Positions 26,851-35,925 are shown, counted from the first letter of the stretch. The stretch is 64,000 nt of DNA from Flexistipes sp. (GCF_036172515.1 NZ_JAXKVW010000008.1:1-64000), one strand, 5' to 3'. The notes: generated by a model not told the origin, from the letters alone. Program-made: numbers and translations.

Positions 26851-27072
26851 TAAGGGTGAAATGGTGGTGTAAGAGACCACCGGTTGCCTGGTGACAGGTA
26901 ACGCATGGTAAACCCCATCCGGTGCAAGGCCAAATAGGTGAGCGTTTGAGGGCTGCTCGTCCGAGGCTCACGGGTAGGCTGCTAGAGTCGGCCGGCAACG
27001 GTCGTCCCAGAGAAATGGTCATCCCCGACAGAACCCGGCTTACAGACTTTCTCTTCTGCTATTATTTTATTG

Positions 27073-27120
27073 TGTGAGAGTGAAATAGTGAGGTAGGGAG
27101 ATGGTGAGAGAGGGGTTGAA
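27073..27120. repeat. Short G-rich low-complexity patch
   Basis: Words gtgagagtgaaatagtgaggtagggagatggtg resemble the first module of the composite repeat patches (125-180, 25308-25330, 61671-61700). It ends in GAGAGGGG, which may serve as the ribosome site of the next gene. Confidence 0.45.
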
Positions 27121-28956
27121 TTGAGCTTTTTAAAATATCTGTTTATTCTTTTTTTTGCTGTATTTGCCTATCATGTTTCAGCTTCCACATGTGTTTCATG
27201 CCATGAGGGTATTGAGGCGCCTTCGGAGAATCATCAGTTTGCCTGTATTGAATGTCATAGTGGAGATAATACCGCTAAAAAAAAGGATGAGGCACATAAT
27301 GGTATGTATGGGGGGAGAAATCCCTCTGATCCTGCTGTATGGGATAAAACATGCGGGAATTGTCATCAGTACCAGTTAGACCGTGTTAAAACAACAATCA
27401 TGTTTACCAATACAGGTATGATTAAAAATACTCAAAAGGCCTGGAATGACTTCAACGGAAAACTTTATTCCACCACAGATATCGTAAGTTATAATGCAAA
27501 AGGAGAAAAATTTGATATTAAACCTATAGCAAATGGTGAAAAAATGGCTGATGAGCTTTACAGAAAATTCTGCTCTGCCTGTCATGTGGGTTTTGACAGA
27601 ATGAAAGGCTATAGAGCCCATCATTCTGCTGGCTGCGCAGCATGCCATTATTCCCACGATAAAAGCGGGAAGTATTTAGGAAGTGACAAAAAGTTAATGG
27701 GTGAAAAACCCTATGCCAAATCACACGAAATGAATACATTGCCCGGTGATGATGTTTGTCTCAGGTGCCACAACCGAAGCGGACGTATTGCTTTGTCATA
27801 CGCCGGCAAATATGACGGCAATAATTCTCTGGTTCCACTTAACGGGATTTATCCCGGCCCGGAGATTATGAGTGGTGTCCGCAATATAAGACATACCGCG
27901 GCTGATATCCATAAGCGTGCCGGTATGGAATGCATAGACTGCCATACTTCAAGGGAATTAATGGGTGACGGTTATGTTTACGAGAATATGTATAACCAGA
28001 TTGAAATCAGCTGTGCGAGCTGTCACGGTAATGAGAATAAATTGCCCGAAACAAAGAGAATAACTACAGAAAATGCAGCTCCTTTGTATGAAAGCAAGTA
28101 TTATGCAAGGCAAATAGCGTTTGGCACTGAAATGGTTTTAACAGATAAAGGGAATATGTTCAGCAATGTATTTAAAAAAGATGGTAAATACTATCTTATG
28201 CTGAAAAGAAGCGGTAAATTATTGGAAATTCCCATAATTATAAATACTGATGAACATCAGGTTTATGGACATGACAGACTGGAGTGTTACACGTGCCATT
28301 CCAAAATGGTGGTTCAGTGTTACGGTTGCCATACCATCTATGACAAAAGGGAAAAATCCATGGATTGGATAAAAGGCAAAGTTACGAAAGGAAAATTCAG
28401 CGAGAAAGAAGATATCAGGCTTTATTATCCTTTTCCCCTCGCTTTAAATCAAAAGGGGAAAATTTCTCCGGTTACACCGGGGTGTCAGACGCTGTTAACT
28501 GTTATTGAGGAAAACGGAAAAAAGTCAAAAGACGATTATATTTTTAATTTTAAAAATGGGAAAAATTTTAAGTTTGCACCTTTTTACGGTCACAACACAG
28601 GCAAAAAAGCTGTTTCCTGTCGGGAGTGCCACATGAATCTAACTTTTGCCGGTTTTGGTGAAGCTATTATATCGACTAAACAAGAAAACATTACAAGTTC
28701 CATATTGTGTGATAAGACCGGTAATCCACTGACCGCTTTGTACAGTATGAAAAACGGCAGGTTGAGGAAATTTTCTCAAATTGTGCGTGATAAGAGTGAC
28801 TTAATGGGCAAGAATGTTATAAAATCAATGATCAAGGCCAATTTATGTATTACATGCCATGAAAAGGCACATGATGATATTTATGGAGAAAAGATTGATT
28901 ATGAAAAGATACTTAATGACGATATTCACAGGGATCTTGTTAATATTAACAAGTAG
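27121..28956 (+). CDS. Exported dodecahaem c-type cytochrome
   Basis: A 611-residue protein with a signal peptide (residues 1-21, ending HVSAS) and twelve CxxCH haem sites: CVSCH, CIECH, CGNCH, CSACH, CAACH, CLRCH, CIDCH, CASCH, CYTCH, CYGCH, CRECH and CITCH. A haem-poor stretch lies at about 310-385, between the eighth and ninth sites, and another at 410-500. Translation starts at TTG behind GAGAGGGG. The size, haem number and position near ExtHIJ-like genes fit a periplasmic or outer-membrane-conduit cytochrome such as those of Geobacter ext clusters. Exact orthology is not shown here. Confidence 0.9.
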   Translation: MSFLKYLFILFFAVFAYHVSASTCVSCHEGIEAPSENHQFACIECHSGDNTAKKKDEAHNGMYGGRNPSDPAVWDKTCGNCHQYQLDRVKTTIMFTNTGMIKNTQKAWNDFNGKLYSTTDIVSYNAKGEKFDIKPIANGEKMADELYRKFCSACHVGFDRMKGYRAHHSAGCAACHYSHDKSGKYLGSDKKLMGEKPYAKSHEMNTLPGDDVCLRCHNRSGRIALSYAGKYDGNNSLVPLNGIYPGPEIMSGVRNIRHTAADIHKRAGMECIDCHTSRELMGDGYVYENMYNQIEISCASCHGNENKLPETKRITTENAAPLYESKYYARQIAFGTEMVLTDKGNMFSNVFKKDGKYYLMLKRSGKLLEIPIIINTDEHQVYGHDRLECYTCHSKMVVQCYGCHTIYDKREKSMDWIKGKVTKGKFSEKEDIRLYYPFPLALNQKGKISPVTPGCQTLLTVIEENGKKSKDDYIFNFKNGKNFKFAPFYGHNTGKKAVSCRECHMNLTFAGFGEAIISTKQENITSSILCDKTGNPLTALYSMKNGRLRKFSQIVRDKSDLMGKNVIKSMIKANLCITCHEKAHDDIYGEKIDYEKILNDDIHRDLVNINK

Positions 28957-30142
28957 TGCCTATGCAAAAGAAAACTGTGAAGAATGTCATAAGAAGATAG
29001 CTGTTTCCGTCAGTCACGAAAGTCTTAACTGTATTGAATGCCACGAGCCCGGAGGTGATCATTATGCATTGGCAGCTGACTTTGAAATCAATGCAAAAGG
29101 GTGCCTTAAATGTCATGAAGAATATAAGGGAATGTTAAAATCCCCCATGCATACAAGGTATAAAGAAAAGCGTTATGTGAAGGATATTTTTGAGCAGTAT
29201 GACCCTGAGTTTTTTGGAAAAAATTGTGAAGGATGTCATGTGAGCAGCTGTGTGGATTGTCATGCGGAAAACAGTACTCCGCATACAATAACTGAACCGA
29301 AAACGGGTATTTGCCTGAAGTGCCATAATGATTATTATATCGGAGCAGATTACACCGGGCTTGGTATAAGGGAAGACCATGAAAGGTATCAAAGGGGGTT
29401 TGAAGTTGCAGGGAAATACCACCAAAAGATGTTGCCTGATGTTCATTATGAAAAGGGTATGGATTGCGGGGAGTGTCACTCTATGAAAAGTCTGGCTTCC
29501 GGCAAGCCGTCCAGCAAAGTGTGCAGAGACTGCCATAATCCTGATAAGGACGTGCTTGAACATTCCATTGATGCTCATTTGCAAAAAATGGCCTGTTCCA
29601 CATGTCATGCAGCATGGACACCTGTGGAATACGGAACATTCTGGATAAAGTTTGAAGGAGACGCCAGAAAAGATTATTTTAAATGGATTAAGTCTCCCAG
29701 CGAAGATTACAGAAAAAGCAGTTATAAGAGATACAACAGAAGACCTCATATAGGTCTGAATAAGGATGGTATATACGCACCCATCAGACCAATGTTTATC
29801 AACATCTTATCTTTAATTCGCAATGCGAATGCTCTGCTTGAAAACAAGGTGCTTTCTTACGATTACCGGGTTTTTGCTCCACATACGACCAGGAAGGCAA
29901 CCAGATTGTGTCCTACATGTCATGAAAACAAAGAAGCTTTTCTTATTTATGATAACGAATCCAGAATATTTATGCCGGAAAAAGACGGCATGCCGTTTAA
30001 GTCGTTTAAAAACGGGAAAAATGCTCATGTTTTTGGCGGAAGAGCTGTGACACCTGAGGAATACAGAAGTATCCATGAATTATATATAGATAATAAAACT
30101 TTTCAGCTTAAGAAATGGAATAATTTATTGAATGTATTGTAG
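28901..30142 (+). CDS. Exported decahaem c-type cytochrome
   Basis: I choose ATG 28901, which gives a clean signal peptide ending SSAYA at about residue 22. A reading from 28859 would add an unlikely basic leader. The 413-residue protein has ten CxxCH sites: CEECH, CIECH, CLKCH, CEGCH, CVDCH, CLKCH, CGECH, CRDCH, CSTCH and CPTCH. It overlaps the dodecahaem gene by 56 bases, so the pair is coupled. The last 100 residues hold only the tenth site. It probably exchanges electrons with its neighbour in the periplasm or at the outer membrane. Confidence 0.9.
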   Translation: MKRYLMTIFTGILLILTSSAYAKENCEECHKKIAVSVSHESLNCIECHEPGGDHYALAADFEINAKGCLKCHEEYKGMLKSPMHTRYKEKRYVKDIFEQYDPEFFGKNCEGCHVSSCVDCHAENSTPHTITEPKTGICLKCHNDYYIGADYTGLGIREDHERYQRGFEVAGKYHQKMLPDVHYEKGMDCGECHSMKSLASGKPSSKVCRDCHNPDKDVLEHSIDAHLQKMACSTCHAAWTPVEYGTFWIKFEGDARKDYFKWIKSPSEDYRKSSYKRYNRRPHIGLNKDGIYAPIRPMFINILSLIRNANALLENKVLSYDYRVFAPHTTRKATRLCPTCHENKEAFLIYDNESRIFMPEKDGMPFKSFKNGKNAHVFGGRAVTPEEYRSIHELYIDNKTFQLKKWNNLLNVL

Positions 30143-30470
30143 CTTATTCAAATCATAGGTTAATTTTTAAGCTTTAAAATATTTGGTTACGCCTGATAAT
30201 TTAAAGCACACTTGTTCATACCGATATTTTTTATCTTTTTATTTCAAACAAAAGCATATTAATAGGTATTATAGGGAAATGCAATATGCTGATATTGTCT
30301 TATGCCAATAAAAATATTTGATATAAGCCAGTTATGTTGTCAAATATGAGCTATAGGGATTGATAATATTTGTCATATGTAATATATGAATATATGGATA
30401 TTGTTTAGCCAAATCCTTAGTATTTAACAACAAATAATTATGTAAAAAATCTATTTTTGTTTAAAAAGTA

Positions 30471-30504
30471 TTGACAACATAAAAATACAAATGTAATTGT
30501 TGTC
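30471..30504 (+). promoter_or_regulatory. Candidate promoter overlapped by a GACAACA/TGTTGTC inverted repeat
   Basis: TTGACA at 30471-30476 precedes TGTAATTG at 30492-30499. The -10 match is imperfect, with TAATTG at 17 bases or TGTAAT at 15. GACAACA (30473-30479) and TGTTGTC (30498-30504) flank it symmetrically, as an operator would. The regulator is unknown. Confidence 0.4.
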
Positions 30505-30523
30505 TAATGCTAAAATAGCTGTG

Positions 30524-30535
30524 AAAAGGAGGTGA
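30524..30535 (+). promoter_or_regulatory. Orphan Shine-Dalgarno sequence in the leader
   Basis: AAAAGGAGGTGA is a perfect match to the 16S rRNA 3' end, but the following frames close at once (GTG AGC ATT TAG). It lies about 85 bases before the rhodanese ATG, which has its own GCGGAGG site. Such orphan sites can stabilise mRNA 5' ends, as in the cry3A STAB-SD. Confidence 0.45.
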
Positions 30536-30618
30536 GCATTTAGGAAACTTGCAACACTTTGATTATTTGATTTATTAATTGAAATGTAAGTTGATTAAAA
30601 CAAAAGCGGAGGTAAAAA

Positions 30619-32127
30619 ATGTTTAAAATTTGGTCTAAGAAACACCTGTTATCACTTGTTACAGTATTGTTTTTTGCAATGGCGTCTTTGGTTATAGTTT
30701 CATGCGGTTCCGGCGGAGGAAGTGATTATGAAGCTCCCGAAGCTGGTGCGGATAAACCCGCATGGTGGAGTGGTTACTATCCGGAAGGTGATTTTAATTC
30801 GCTCGTAGAGCCTGCTAAGCTAGCAGAATGGATAAACAACGGTTTTCAGACAGAAAACGGAAATCCTGTAGTTGTTCTGGATTTAAATACTGATTTTGAT
30901 AATGCCAGTCAAAATCGCATTAAAAGATCTGTGGCTGTTTCTGATATAGAAAGTTGGACTATTCAAGTACCAAGAGACGAAGGCCCTATTTCCGCTGCAA
31001 ATGATGCAGATTTTAATAGCGGACTTTCCAAAATGATTCCTAATGGAGCTACGATTGACAGTATTATACAGGACTTAGGTTTACAGCATGACACGGTTTT
31101 GGTTCTGGCTGGTCAGACCCCTTACAGAAGCTGGGATATGACAAGAGGCTGGTGGATGCTTTATTACTGGGGATTTTCCCAGAAAAATATCAGGATATTA
31201 AATGGTGGAATTGATGATGTAGCCGCTGTGGACAGCTCAATAGTTGATACAACTTCCGAGTCCGTTGATCCTGCAGACAGCACATTCTGTGTACAGGATC
31301 TTCCAAAAATGCACCAGGATGCAAGAGCATCTACTTTCGATGTTTTGGAAGGAGTAAAATCCGGTACAGTTAATATAATAGATGCACGTGGCTTTACTGG
31401 ACCTGTACCGCCTTTTTATCAAATAGGTTTCAATGGAAGGATAAAAGGAGCAAGTGTAATACCTTTCCCAGCTGTTCATGAAAATAGCCATGCTTTTAAA
31501 ACCACAGAAGTTTCAGATATAGCTGATGTGGTAGCAGAAGGAAAAAGGATAATTGTCCACTGTTTTTCAGCGTATTCTGCAAGCCCGGTTTATTTTTATA
31601 TCAAAAATGTATTGGGTTATGACAATGTAGCGCTTTATGACGGTTCAATTTCTGCATGGGTAGCTCATACCGGATATCAGCTTGCTAACGGTTCCACTGT
31701 TCAGTTGAATGATAATGCCAGTAACGTTTCTGATACAACAAGATATCTCTGGAACGGTCAGCAGTTTGTGGAATTTGACGATAACAATACAAATTATGAG
31801 CTAGACTCAGATGAATTCATTCGTAATATACCTACCGATGAAATTGAACTTGGCGGAGTTCTTCAGGCAGACGGTCAGTCCGGCATGCTTCAATATGATA
31901 CTATGAGATATTCCGTAATCGATGCCTTTAGCCCTAATAGTGTCTGGATGGATGCTTACGGTAATGTAAAGCTTGATGTAAATCTTGATTACACCGGTAA
32001 CGGAAATGAAATTGAAAAAGCTGATCTGGATTATGTTACACCGGATGTTACAGAAAACACAGACTCAAGTCAGGATACCACCAGTGATGAAGCCTATGTT
32101 CCTTCAGATTCCGGTTTTGGATGCTAA
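30619..32127 (+). CDS. extH: Lipoprotein with two rhodanese domains (ExtH-like)
   Basis: A 502-residue exported lipoprotein with lipobox LVIVSC (C29). The first rhodanese-like half (residues 60-200) lacks an active cysteine, having VLVLAGQTPYRSWDM near 155. The second half carries the catalytic loop VHCFSAYSAS with C315 and IKNVLGYDNVALYDGSISAW. The tandem layout equals thiosulfate sulfurtransferases. Followed by a porin and a tiny exported protein, it matches the extH-extI-extJ order that I recall from Geobacter electron-conduit and selenite/tellurite clusters. Substrate is unknown; polysulfide or selenium species fit the context. Confidence 0.82.
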   Translation: MFKIWSKKHLLSLVTVLFFAMASLVIVSCGSGGGSDYEAPEAGADKPAWWSGYYPEGDFNSLVEPAKLAEWINNGFQTENGNPVVVLDLNTDFDNASQNRIKRSVAVSDIESWTIQVPRDEGPISAANDADFNSGLSKMIPNGATIDSIIQDLGLQHDTVLVLAGQTPYRSWDMTRGWWMLYYWGFSQKNIRILNGGIDDVAAVDSSIVDTTSESVDPADSTFCVQDLPKMHQDARASTFDVLEGVKSGTVNIIDARGFTGPVPPFYQIGFNGRIKGASVIPFPAVHENSHAFKTTEVSDIADVVAEGKRIIVHCFSAYSASPVYFYIKNVLGYDNVALYDGSISAWVAHTGYQLANGSTVQLNDNASNVSDTTRYLWNGQQFVEFDDNNTNYELDSDEFIRNIPTDEIELGGVLQADGQSGMLQYDTMRYSVIDAFSPNSVWMDAYGNVKLDVNLDYTGNGNEIEKADLDYVTPDVTENTDSSQDTTSDEAYVPSDSGFGC

Positions 32128-32150
32128 TTGATTTGTTTAGGAGGATTTTT

Positions 32151-33359
32151 ATGAAAAGATTTATAGTAATTTTTATCATAATGCTTTTTGCGGCAGGGTT
32201 GGCAAATGCCTTCCCTCCGTTTAAGATTGATGACGGGAAATGGCTGAAGATATTTTATAACGGTCAGTTCGGATATACTTACAGAGATATGGGTTCAGGC
32301 CCGGATCAGTCTGAAGATACAAATGAGTTGAATTTCAGAAGGAACAGGCTGGGATTTATAGGTACGTACAACAGTAATCTGTCATTTTATTTCCAGACAG
32401 AATACATTGAGGATCCTATAACAGAGCCTTTGGGCGTTGATTACTCCAATGAAGGCAGGGAATTTTATGTGCTGGATGCACAAATCCGTTACAAATTTAA
32501 CGATGCTTTAAAACTAAGAGTGGGTAAAATGAAACACAACCTTACAAGGGAAAATCTTGAAGGCTGTTTTGAGCCGCTTACTCTGGACAGATCCCACTTT
32601 GTTTATACGCCTTTTAAGACAAGCAGGGATAAAGGTGTGGCTGTTTGGGGTAACCTTTTAAATAAAAAAGTAGGTTACAAATTTGATGTGATGGAAGGCA
32701 AAAAGGCTGAAGGCACACCCTCTCCATCATCCAATTTAAGAATGACAGGAAGGCTGCACTTGTCACTTCTCGATCCGGAAAGCGGATACGGGTATAACGG
32801 TACGTACCTTGGCAAAAAGACTGTACTGACAATCGGTGCCGGTTATCAGTACGAGCCGGAGGCTGTTTATGCTGATCTGCAAAGAGATGCGAATGGCAAC
32901 ATCATATCAGCAAGTGATATAAAAGATTATACAGCATATTCCGTAGATCTTTTTTATGAGCAGCCGACATCTGCAGGTACTTTTACATTTTCCACCGCTT
33001 ACCTGGATGTGTCATTTGACGACGCATATAAGGGAACAAATACTGATCCGGGCATCACCGGTCTTAATGGTGAGAAGAACGGATATTACCTAAAAGGTGC
33101 CTATATGCTTCCTATGGATGTAGGGCCGGGTAAACTGCAGTTTTTTGCACGTCACGATGCATTTACTTTTGCTAAGCTTGGCGATGTATACGATCAGGAT
33201 ATAGGCTGGACAGCCGGAGGCTTTAATTATTACATCCACGGTCAGGACCTGAAAATCAGCGGTCAGTATTCACAGATGGATTATGATAAAGAGAGTGAAA
33301 CAGATCCTAATTATCAGGACTTTGATACATTTAAATTGTTTATCCAGGTAAGGATATAA
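32151..33359 (+). CDS. extI: Outer-membrane porin (ExtI-like; phosphate-selective porin O/P fold)
   Basis: Starting at ATG 32151 behind TAGGAGG, the 402-residue product has a signal peptide (residues 1-20, ending GLANA). A long beta-rich barrel follows, with alternating aromatic strands such as LSFYFQTEYIED, LKLRVGKMKHNL and LKISGQYSQMDYD. It ends in an outer-membrane sorting signature, TFKLFIQVRI. The family is the OprO/P-type porins, among which ExtI is linked to selenite and tellurite handling in Geobacter. Paired with multihaem cytochromes it could form or assist an outer-membrane conduit. Confidence 0.85.
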   Translation: MKRFIVIFIIMLFAAGLANAFPPFKIDDGKWLKIFYNGQFGYTYRDMGSGPDQSEDTNELNFRRNRLGFIGTYNSNLSFYFQTEYIEDPITEPLGVDYSNEGREFYVLDAQIRYKFNDALKLRVGKMKHNLTRENLEGCFEPLTLDRSHFVYTPFKTSRDKGVAVWGNLLNKKVGYKFDVMEGKKAEGTPSPSSNLRMTGRLHLSLLDPESGYGYNGTYLGKKTVLTIGAGYQYEPEAVYADLQRDANGNIISASDIKDYTAYSVDLFYEQPTSAGTFTFSTAYLDVSFDDAYKGTNTDPGITGLNGEKNGYYLKGAYMLPMDVGPGKLQFFARHDAFTFAKLGDVYDQDIGWTAGGFNYYIHGQDLKISGQYSQMDYDKESETDPNYQDFDTFKLFIQVRI

Positions 33360-33377
33360 CTATCAGGAGGAATAAAA

Positions 33378-33596
33378 ATGAAAAAGAAACTGGTTTTAGT
33401 GCTTTGCATAATTTTTTTGATGAGTACAGCGATAGTGGCAGCTACATATGTAAAAGGGACAGTGATCGGAGTAAAAGAAGGTAAGGTATTGATAGAAGTT
33501 GGCAAGGATGCAAACAAACTTAGCAAGGGAGATAAGGTAAAGATTGAAAAGGAAGAGAGTGATGAGATGATGGCTCCTTCTCTTCAGGGTTGTTAA
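33378..33596 (+). CDS. extJ: Small exported protein (ExtJ-like)
   Basis: A 72-residue product with a signal peptide (residues 1-21, IVAA) and a short beta-rich core, TVIGVKEGKVLIEVG...LSKGDKVKIEKEE, resembling a small SH3/OB-like barrel. It ends in a single cysteine (LQGC). It follows the porin by 18 bases with an AGGAGGAA ribosome site, and a terminator hairpin lies 30 bases downstream. Position and size match ExtJ of Geobacter clusters; function is unknown. The symbol is given on context and should be treated as tentative. Confidence 0.65.
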   Translation: MKKKLVLVLCIIFLMSTAIVAATYVKGTVIGVKEGKVLIEVGKDANKLSKGDKVKIEKEESDEMMAPSLQGC

Positions 33597-33625
33597 TCCA
33601 CATACTTTTAACTCCTGTAGGCAAG

Positions 33626-33650
33626 AGCCCCCTTAAACGGGGGCTTTGTT
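33626..33650 (+). terminator. Rho-independent terminator or attenuator between ExtJ-like gene and molybdoenzyme operon
   Basis: AGCCCCC (33626-33632), loop TTAAAC, GGGGGCT (33639-33645), then TTGTT. The U run is short, so partial read-through into the molybdoenzyme genes is plausible. No separate promoter is evident in the 45 bases that follow. Confidence 0.75.
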
Positions 33651-33695
33651 AATTATTTCATTATTTTTGATTATTTTAAAGAGAGGTGTAAGAAA

Positions 33696-35915
33696 ATGGC
33701 ATCAATAAAAATGTCCAGAAGGGGATTTCTGAATACCGCCGCAATATCGGCCGCAGCAATGTCAGTCCCTTTCACCCTAAAAAGAAGTGCTGCCTCTGAT
33801 AATAATGCTAAAGAAGATAAAAAATTACATATCTCCCAGAACTGGTGTGAGATGTGTTTCTGGGGATGCGGTGTTACAGCTTATAACAGGGAAGGAAGGG
33901 TTTTTAAACTGGAGGGACAGCCCAAATGCCCCAAGAATTACGGCAAACTGTGCGCCCGTGGTAATTCCGGTATTTATCAGTTGTATGATCCGGACAGATT
34001 AAAAAAGCCTTTAATCAGAACAGGCAAAAGAGGCGAAGGTAAATTCAGAGAAGCAACATACGAAGAAGCCATATCATATGTAGCAGATAAAACTAATAAA
34101 GCTATAAAAGAATACGGTAAAGGGACGGTTTCATTAATAGCTCACGGTTCCGGAGAGCATGCGTTTATTAATCTGATGAGCATAATAGGCTCACCGAATA
34201 CAGCGATCCCTGCATACAGTCAGTGTACCGGTTCAAGAGAAATTGGATGGTTTTTAACATACGGCAGGCCCTATACAGGTAATGAGCCTATTGATGCTGC
34301 AAACTCCAAATGCTTGATGTTTTTTGGCAGAAATGTACTGGAAGCGGTTATGGTTGGGGAAACACAGAGGGTCACTGAAGGTATGGCCAAAGGTGCTAAG
34401 CTGATTTATGTGGACCCCCGCTATTCCAAAACAGCTGCCAAGGCTGATATATGGGCAAAAATAAAACCCGGTACAGATTTGGCTTTAATGCTTGGGATGA
34501 TTAATTATATAATTAATGCCAAACTTTATAATATTGATTTTGTAGATAAATACTGCAGCGGCTTTGACGAACTCAAACAATCTGTAAAAAAGAATACACC
34601 TGAATGGGCTGAGAAAGAGACGAATGTTCCGGCTGAAACAATAAAAAATATCTGCCAGGAATTATCAAACGCAGCTCCCAGCTGTGCCATAGGCCCCGGC
34701 AGACGTCTGACAAGATACGGTGATGATACCCAGCATGTCAGAGCAATAGGTATACTTAACGCACTTATGGGCAATTGGTATACACCCGGCGGTTTTTACA
34801 AAATCAGCAAGATGGATATTGTCACTCCCCACATATGTGAAATTGAGCATACAGAAGTAAAGGGCGGTGAAAAGATAGAAAGAGTTGACGGAGCCGGTTC
34901 GGAATACCGCCTTGCACCCAAAAATCTTGGTTTGGAGAATAAACTGATGAAAGGGATTTTGCAAGGAGAGCCTTACCCTGTAAAAGTAATGTTTGCCTAC
35001 GGTACAAATCTCTTTCAGCATTACCCTGATTATGAGGAATGTAAACAGATAATTGATAAGCTTGATCTGATGGTTACCTGTGACGTGTATCTAACGGAGA
35101 CTGCTCTTTATTCCGATGTGATATTTCCAGAATCCACATATTTGGAAAGAAAAGATCCCATCGGCGTAATGACGGGGAAATATCCGTATGTGAAATACAG
35201 AGAACCTGCTACTGCTCCATTGTACAATACTATAGGGGCATATGAGCTGGTTGAAAAAATTGCTAAAAAGATGGGCTATAAAAATCATTTCAAAACGATA
35301 GATGATGTAAATAAAGAGATTCTTGATCAGCTTGGAATAAGTATAGATGTGCTTAAAAAGGACGGTGTATATGTAAAACCCACCTTTGAAGGAATATACC
35401 CCCAGGCAGAAGGCAAAGATCTGAAATTTAACACTCCTTCGGGCAAAGTGGAGCTTTACAGTGTTTTTTGTGAGAAACTTGGTTTTGATCCCATTCCAAA
35501 ATACACCAGACATAAGATGCCTAAGGATGATGAGTTCCGTCTTCTTTTCGGGAGACAGAGCTACCATACGCATGCAAGGACTCAGAATAACAGATGGCTT
35601 TTGGCTCTGCACGATTTTGAAATCAAAGCTTGGATACCTGCAAAGAAAGCGGCAAGACTCGGTATAATGACCGGTAATAAAGTCAGAATAGTGAAAGGTG
35701 ATAAAAAATCCAGGGAGCTTACAGCTTATGTGACAGATGAGATACATGAGGATGCCATATTTATTCCCCATGGCTATGGAAGAATTACTAAGTTTATGGA
35801 GCTTGCTTATGCAATGGATGGTGCTTCGGATGCAAACCTGTGTTCAAACGGCACCGATCCCATAAGCGGTGCATCTGCGTTCCATCAAGCTTTTGTGAAG
35901 ATAGAAAAGGTTTGA
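33696..35915 (+). CDS. Tat-exported molybdopterin oxidoreductase, PsrA/PhsA (polysulfide/thiosulfate reductase) type
   Basis: A 739-residue catalytic subunit with a Tat signal (SRRGFLNTAA at 7-16). The [4Fe-4S] motif is C51-x2-C54-x3-C58-x27-C86, and a cysteine at C177 (AYSQCTGSR) sits where the Mo/W ligand is expected. Later motifs include YVDPRYSKTAAKAD near 232, TYLERKDP near 482 and the C-terminal dinucleotide domain (FGRQSYHTHARTQNN near 620). It belongs to the DMSO-reductase family beside PsrA, PhsA and selenate or arsenate reductases. Substrate cannot be set by sequence. The rhodanese upstream favours polysulfide or a selenium compound. Confidence 0.88.
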   Translation: MASIKMSRRGFLNTAAISAAAMSVPFTLKRSAASDNNAKEDKKLHISQNWCEMCFWGCGVTAYNREGRVFKLEGQPKCPKNYGKLCARGNSGIYQLYDPDRLKKPLIRTGKRGEGKFREATYEEAISYVADKTNKAIKEYGKGTVSLIAHGSGEHAFINLMSIIGSPNTAIPAYSQCTGSREIGWFLTYGRPYTGNEPIDAANSKCLMFFGRNVLEAVMVGETQRVTEGMAKGAKLIYVDPRYSKTAAKADIWAKIKPGTDLALMLGMINYIINAKLYNIDFVDKYCSGFDELKQSVKKNTPEWAEKETNVPAETIKNICQELSNAAPSCAIGPGRRLTRYGDDTQHVRAIGILNALMGNWYTPGGFYKISKMDIVTPHICEIEHTEVKGGEKIERVDGAGSEYRLAPKNLGLENKLMKGILQGEPYPVKVMFAYGTNLFQHYPDYEECKQIIDKLDLMVTCDVYLTETALYSDVIFPESTYLERKDPIGVMTGKYPYVKYREPATAPLYNTIGAYELVEKIAKKMGYKNHFKTIDDVNKEILDQLGISIDVLKKDGVYVKPTFEGIYPQAEGKDLKFNTPSGKVELYSVFCEKLGFDPIPKYTRHKMPKDDEFRLLFGRQSYHTHARTQNNRWLLALHDFEIKAWIPAKKAARLGIMTGNKVRIVKGDKKSRELTAYVTDEIHEDAIFIPHGYGRITKFMELAYAMDGASDANLCSNGTDPISGASAFHQAFVKIEKV

Positions 35916-35925
35916 GGGGTAGGTT

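Larger units (their letters stand above)
26531..27059 (+). ncRNA. rnpB: RNase P RNA, bacterial type A, with two expanded helices
   Basis: Conserved blocks read gaggaaagtccgggc (26659-26673), ggggaaagtgccgcagaaa, taagggtgaaa, aagagaccacc, ggtaaaccccatccg, gcaaggccaaataggtg and gacagaacccggctta. P1 pairs 26531-26545 with 27045-27059 (15 pairs, two of them G-U), and P2 pairs GGATGACC (26546-26553) with GGTCATCC (27017-27024). The P3 and P12 helices are each replaced or capped by a 106-base repeat. These make the RNA about 529 nt, far above the usual 350-400. The 5' strand overlaps the stop codon of the upstream glycosylase. Confidence 0.95.
30143..30618. other. Long A/T-rich regulatory region upstream of the rhodanese-porin operon
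   Basis: This 476-base gap has no open frame. It holds repeated half-sites TGTTGTC (30335-30341 and 30498-30504) with an inverted GACAACA at 30473-30479. It also holds an ATATTTGTCA/TGTCAAATAT-like inverted pair near 30338-30373, a promoter candidate at 30471-30499, and an isolated perfect Shine-Dalgarno sequence at 30524-30535 with no reading frame after it. Confidence 0.5.

Noticed and set aside
28859-30142. Octahaem tetrathionate reductase identity for the second cytochrome
   Set aside because: It has ten CxxCH sites and no CxxCK site, so it does not match the octahaem enzyme.
30360-30376. FNR-type site TTGAT-N4-ATCAA upstream of the rhodanese gene
   Set aside because: Only the left half (TTGAT) is present. 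The right half reads TTTGT, so the match is too poor.
34665-35771. Long antisense frames within the molybdoenzyme gene
   Set aside because: The sense protein is a clear family member over its full length. The antisense frames have no recognisable motif.
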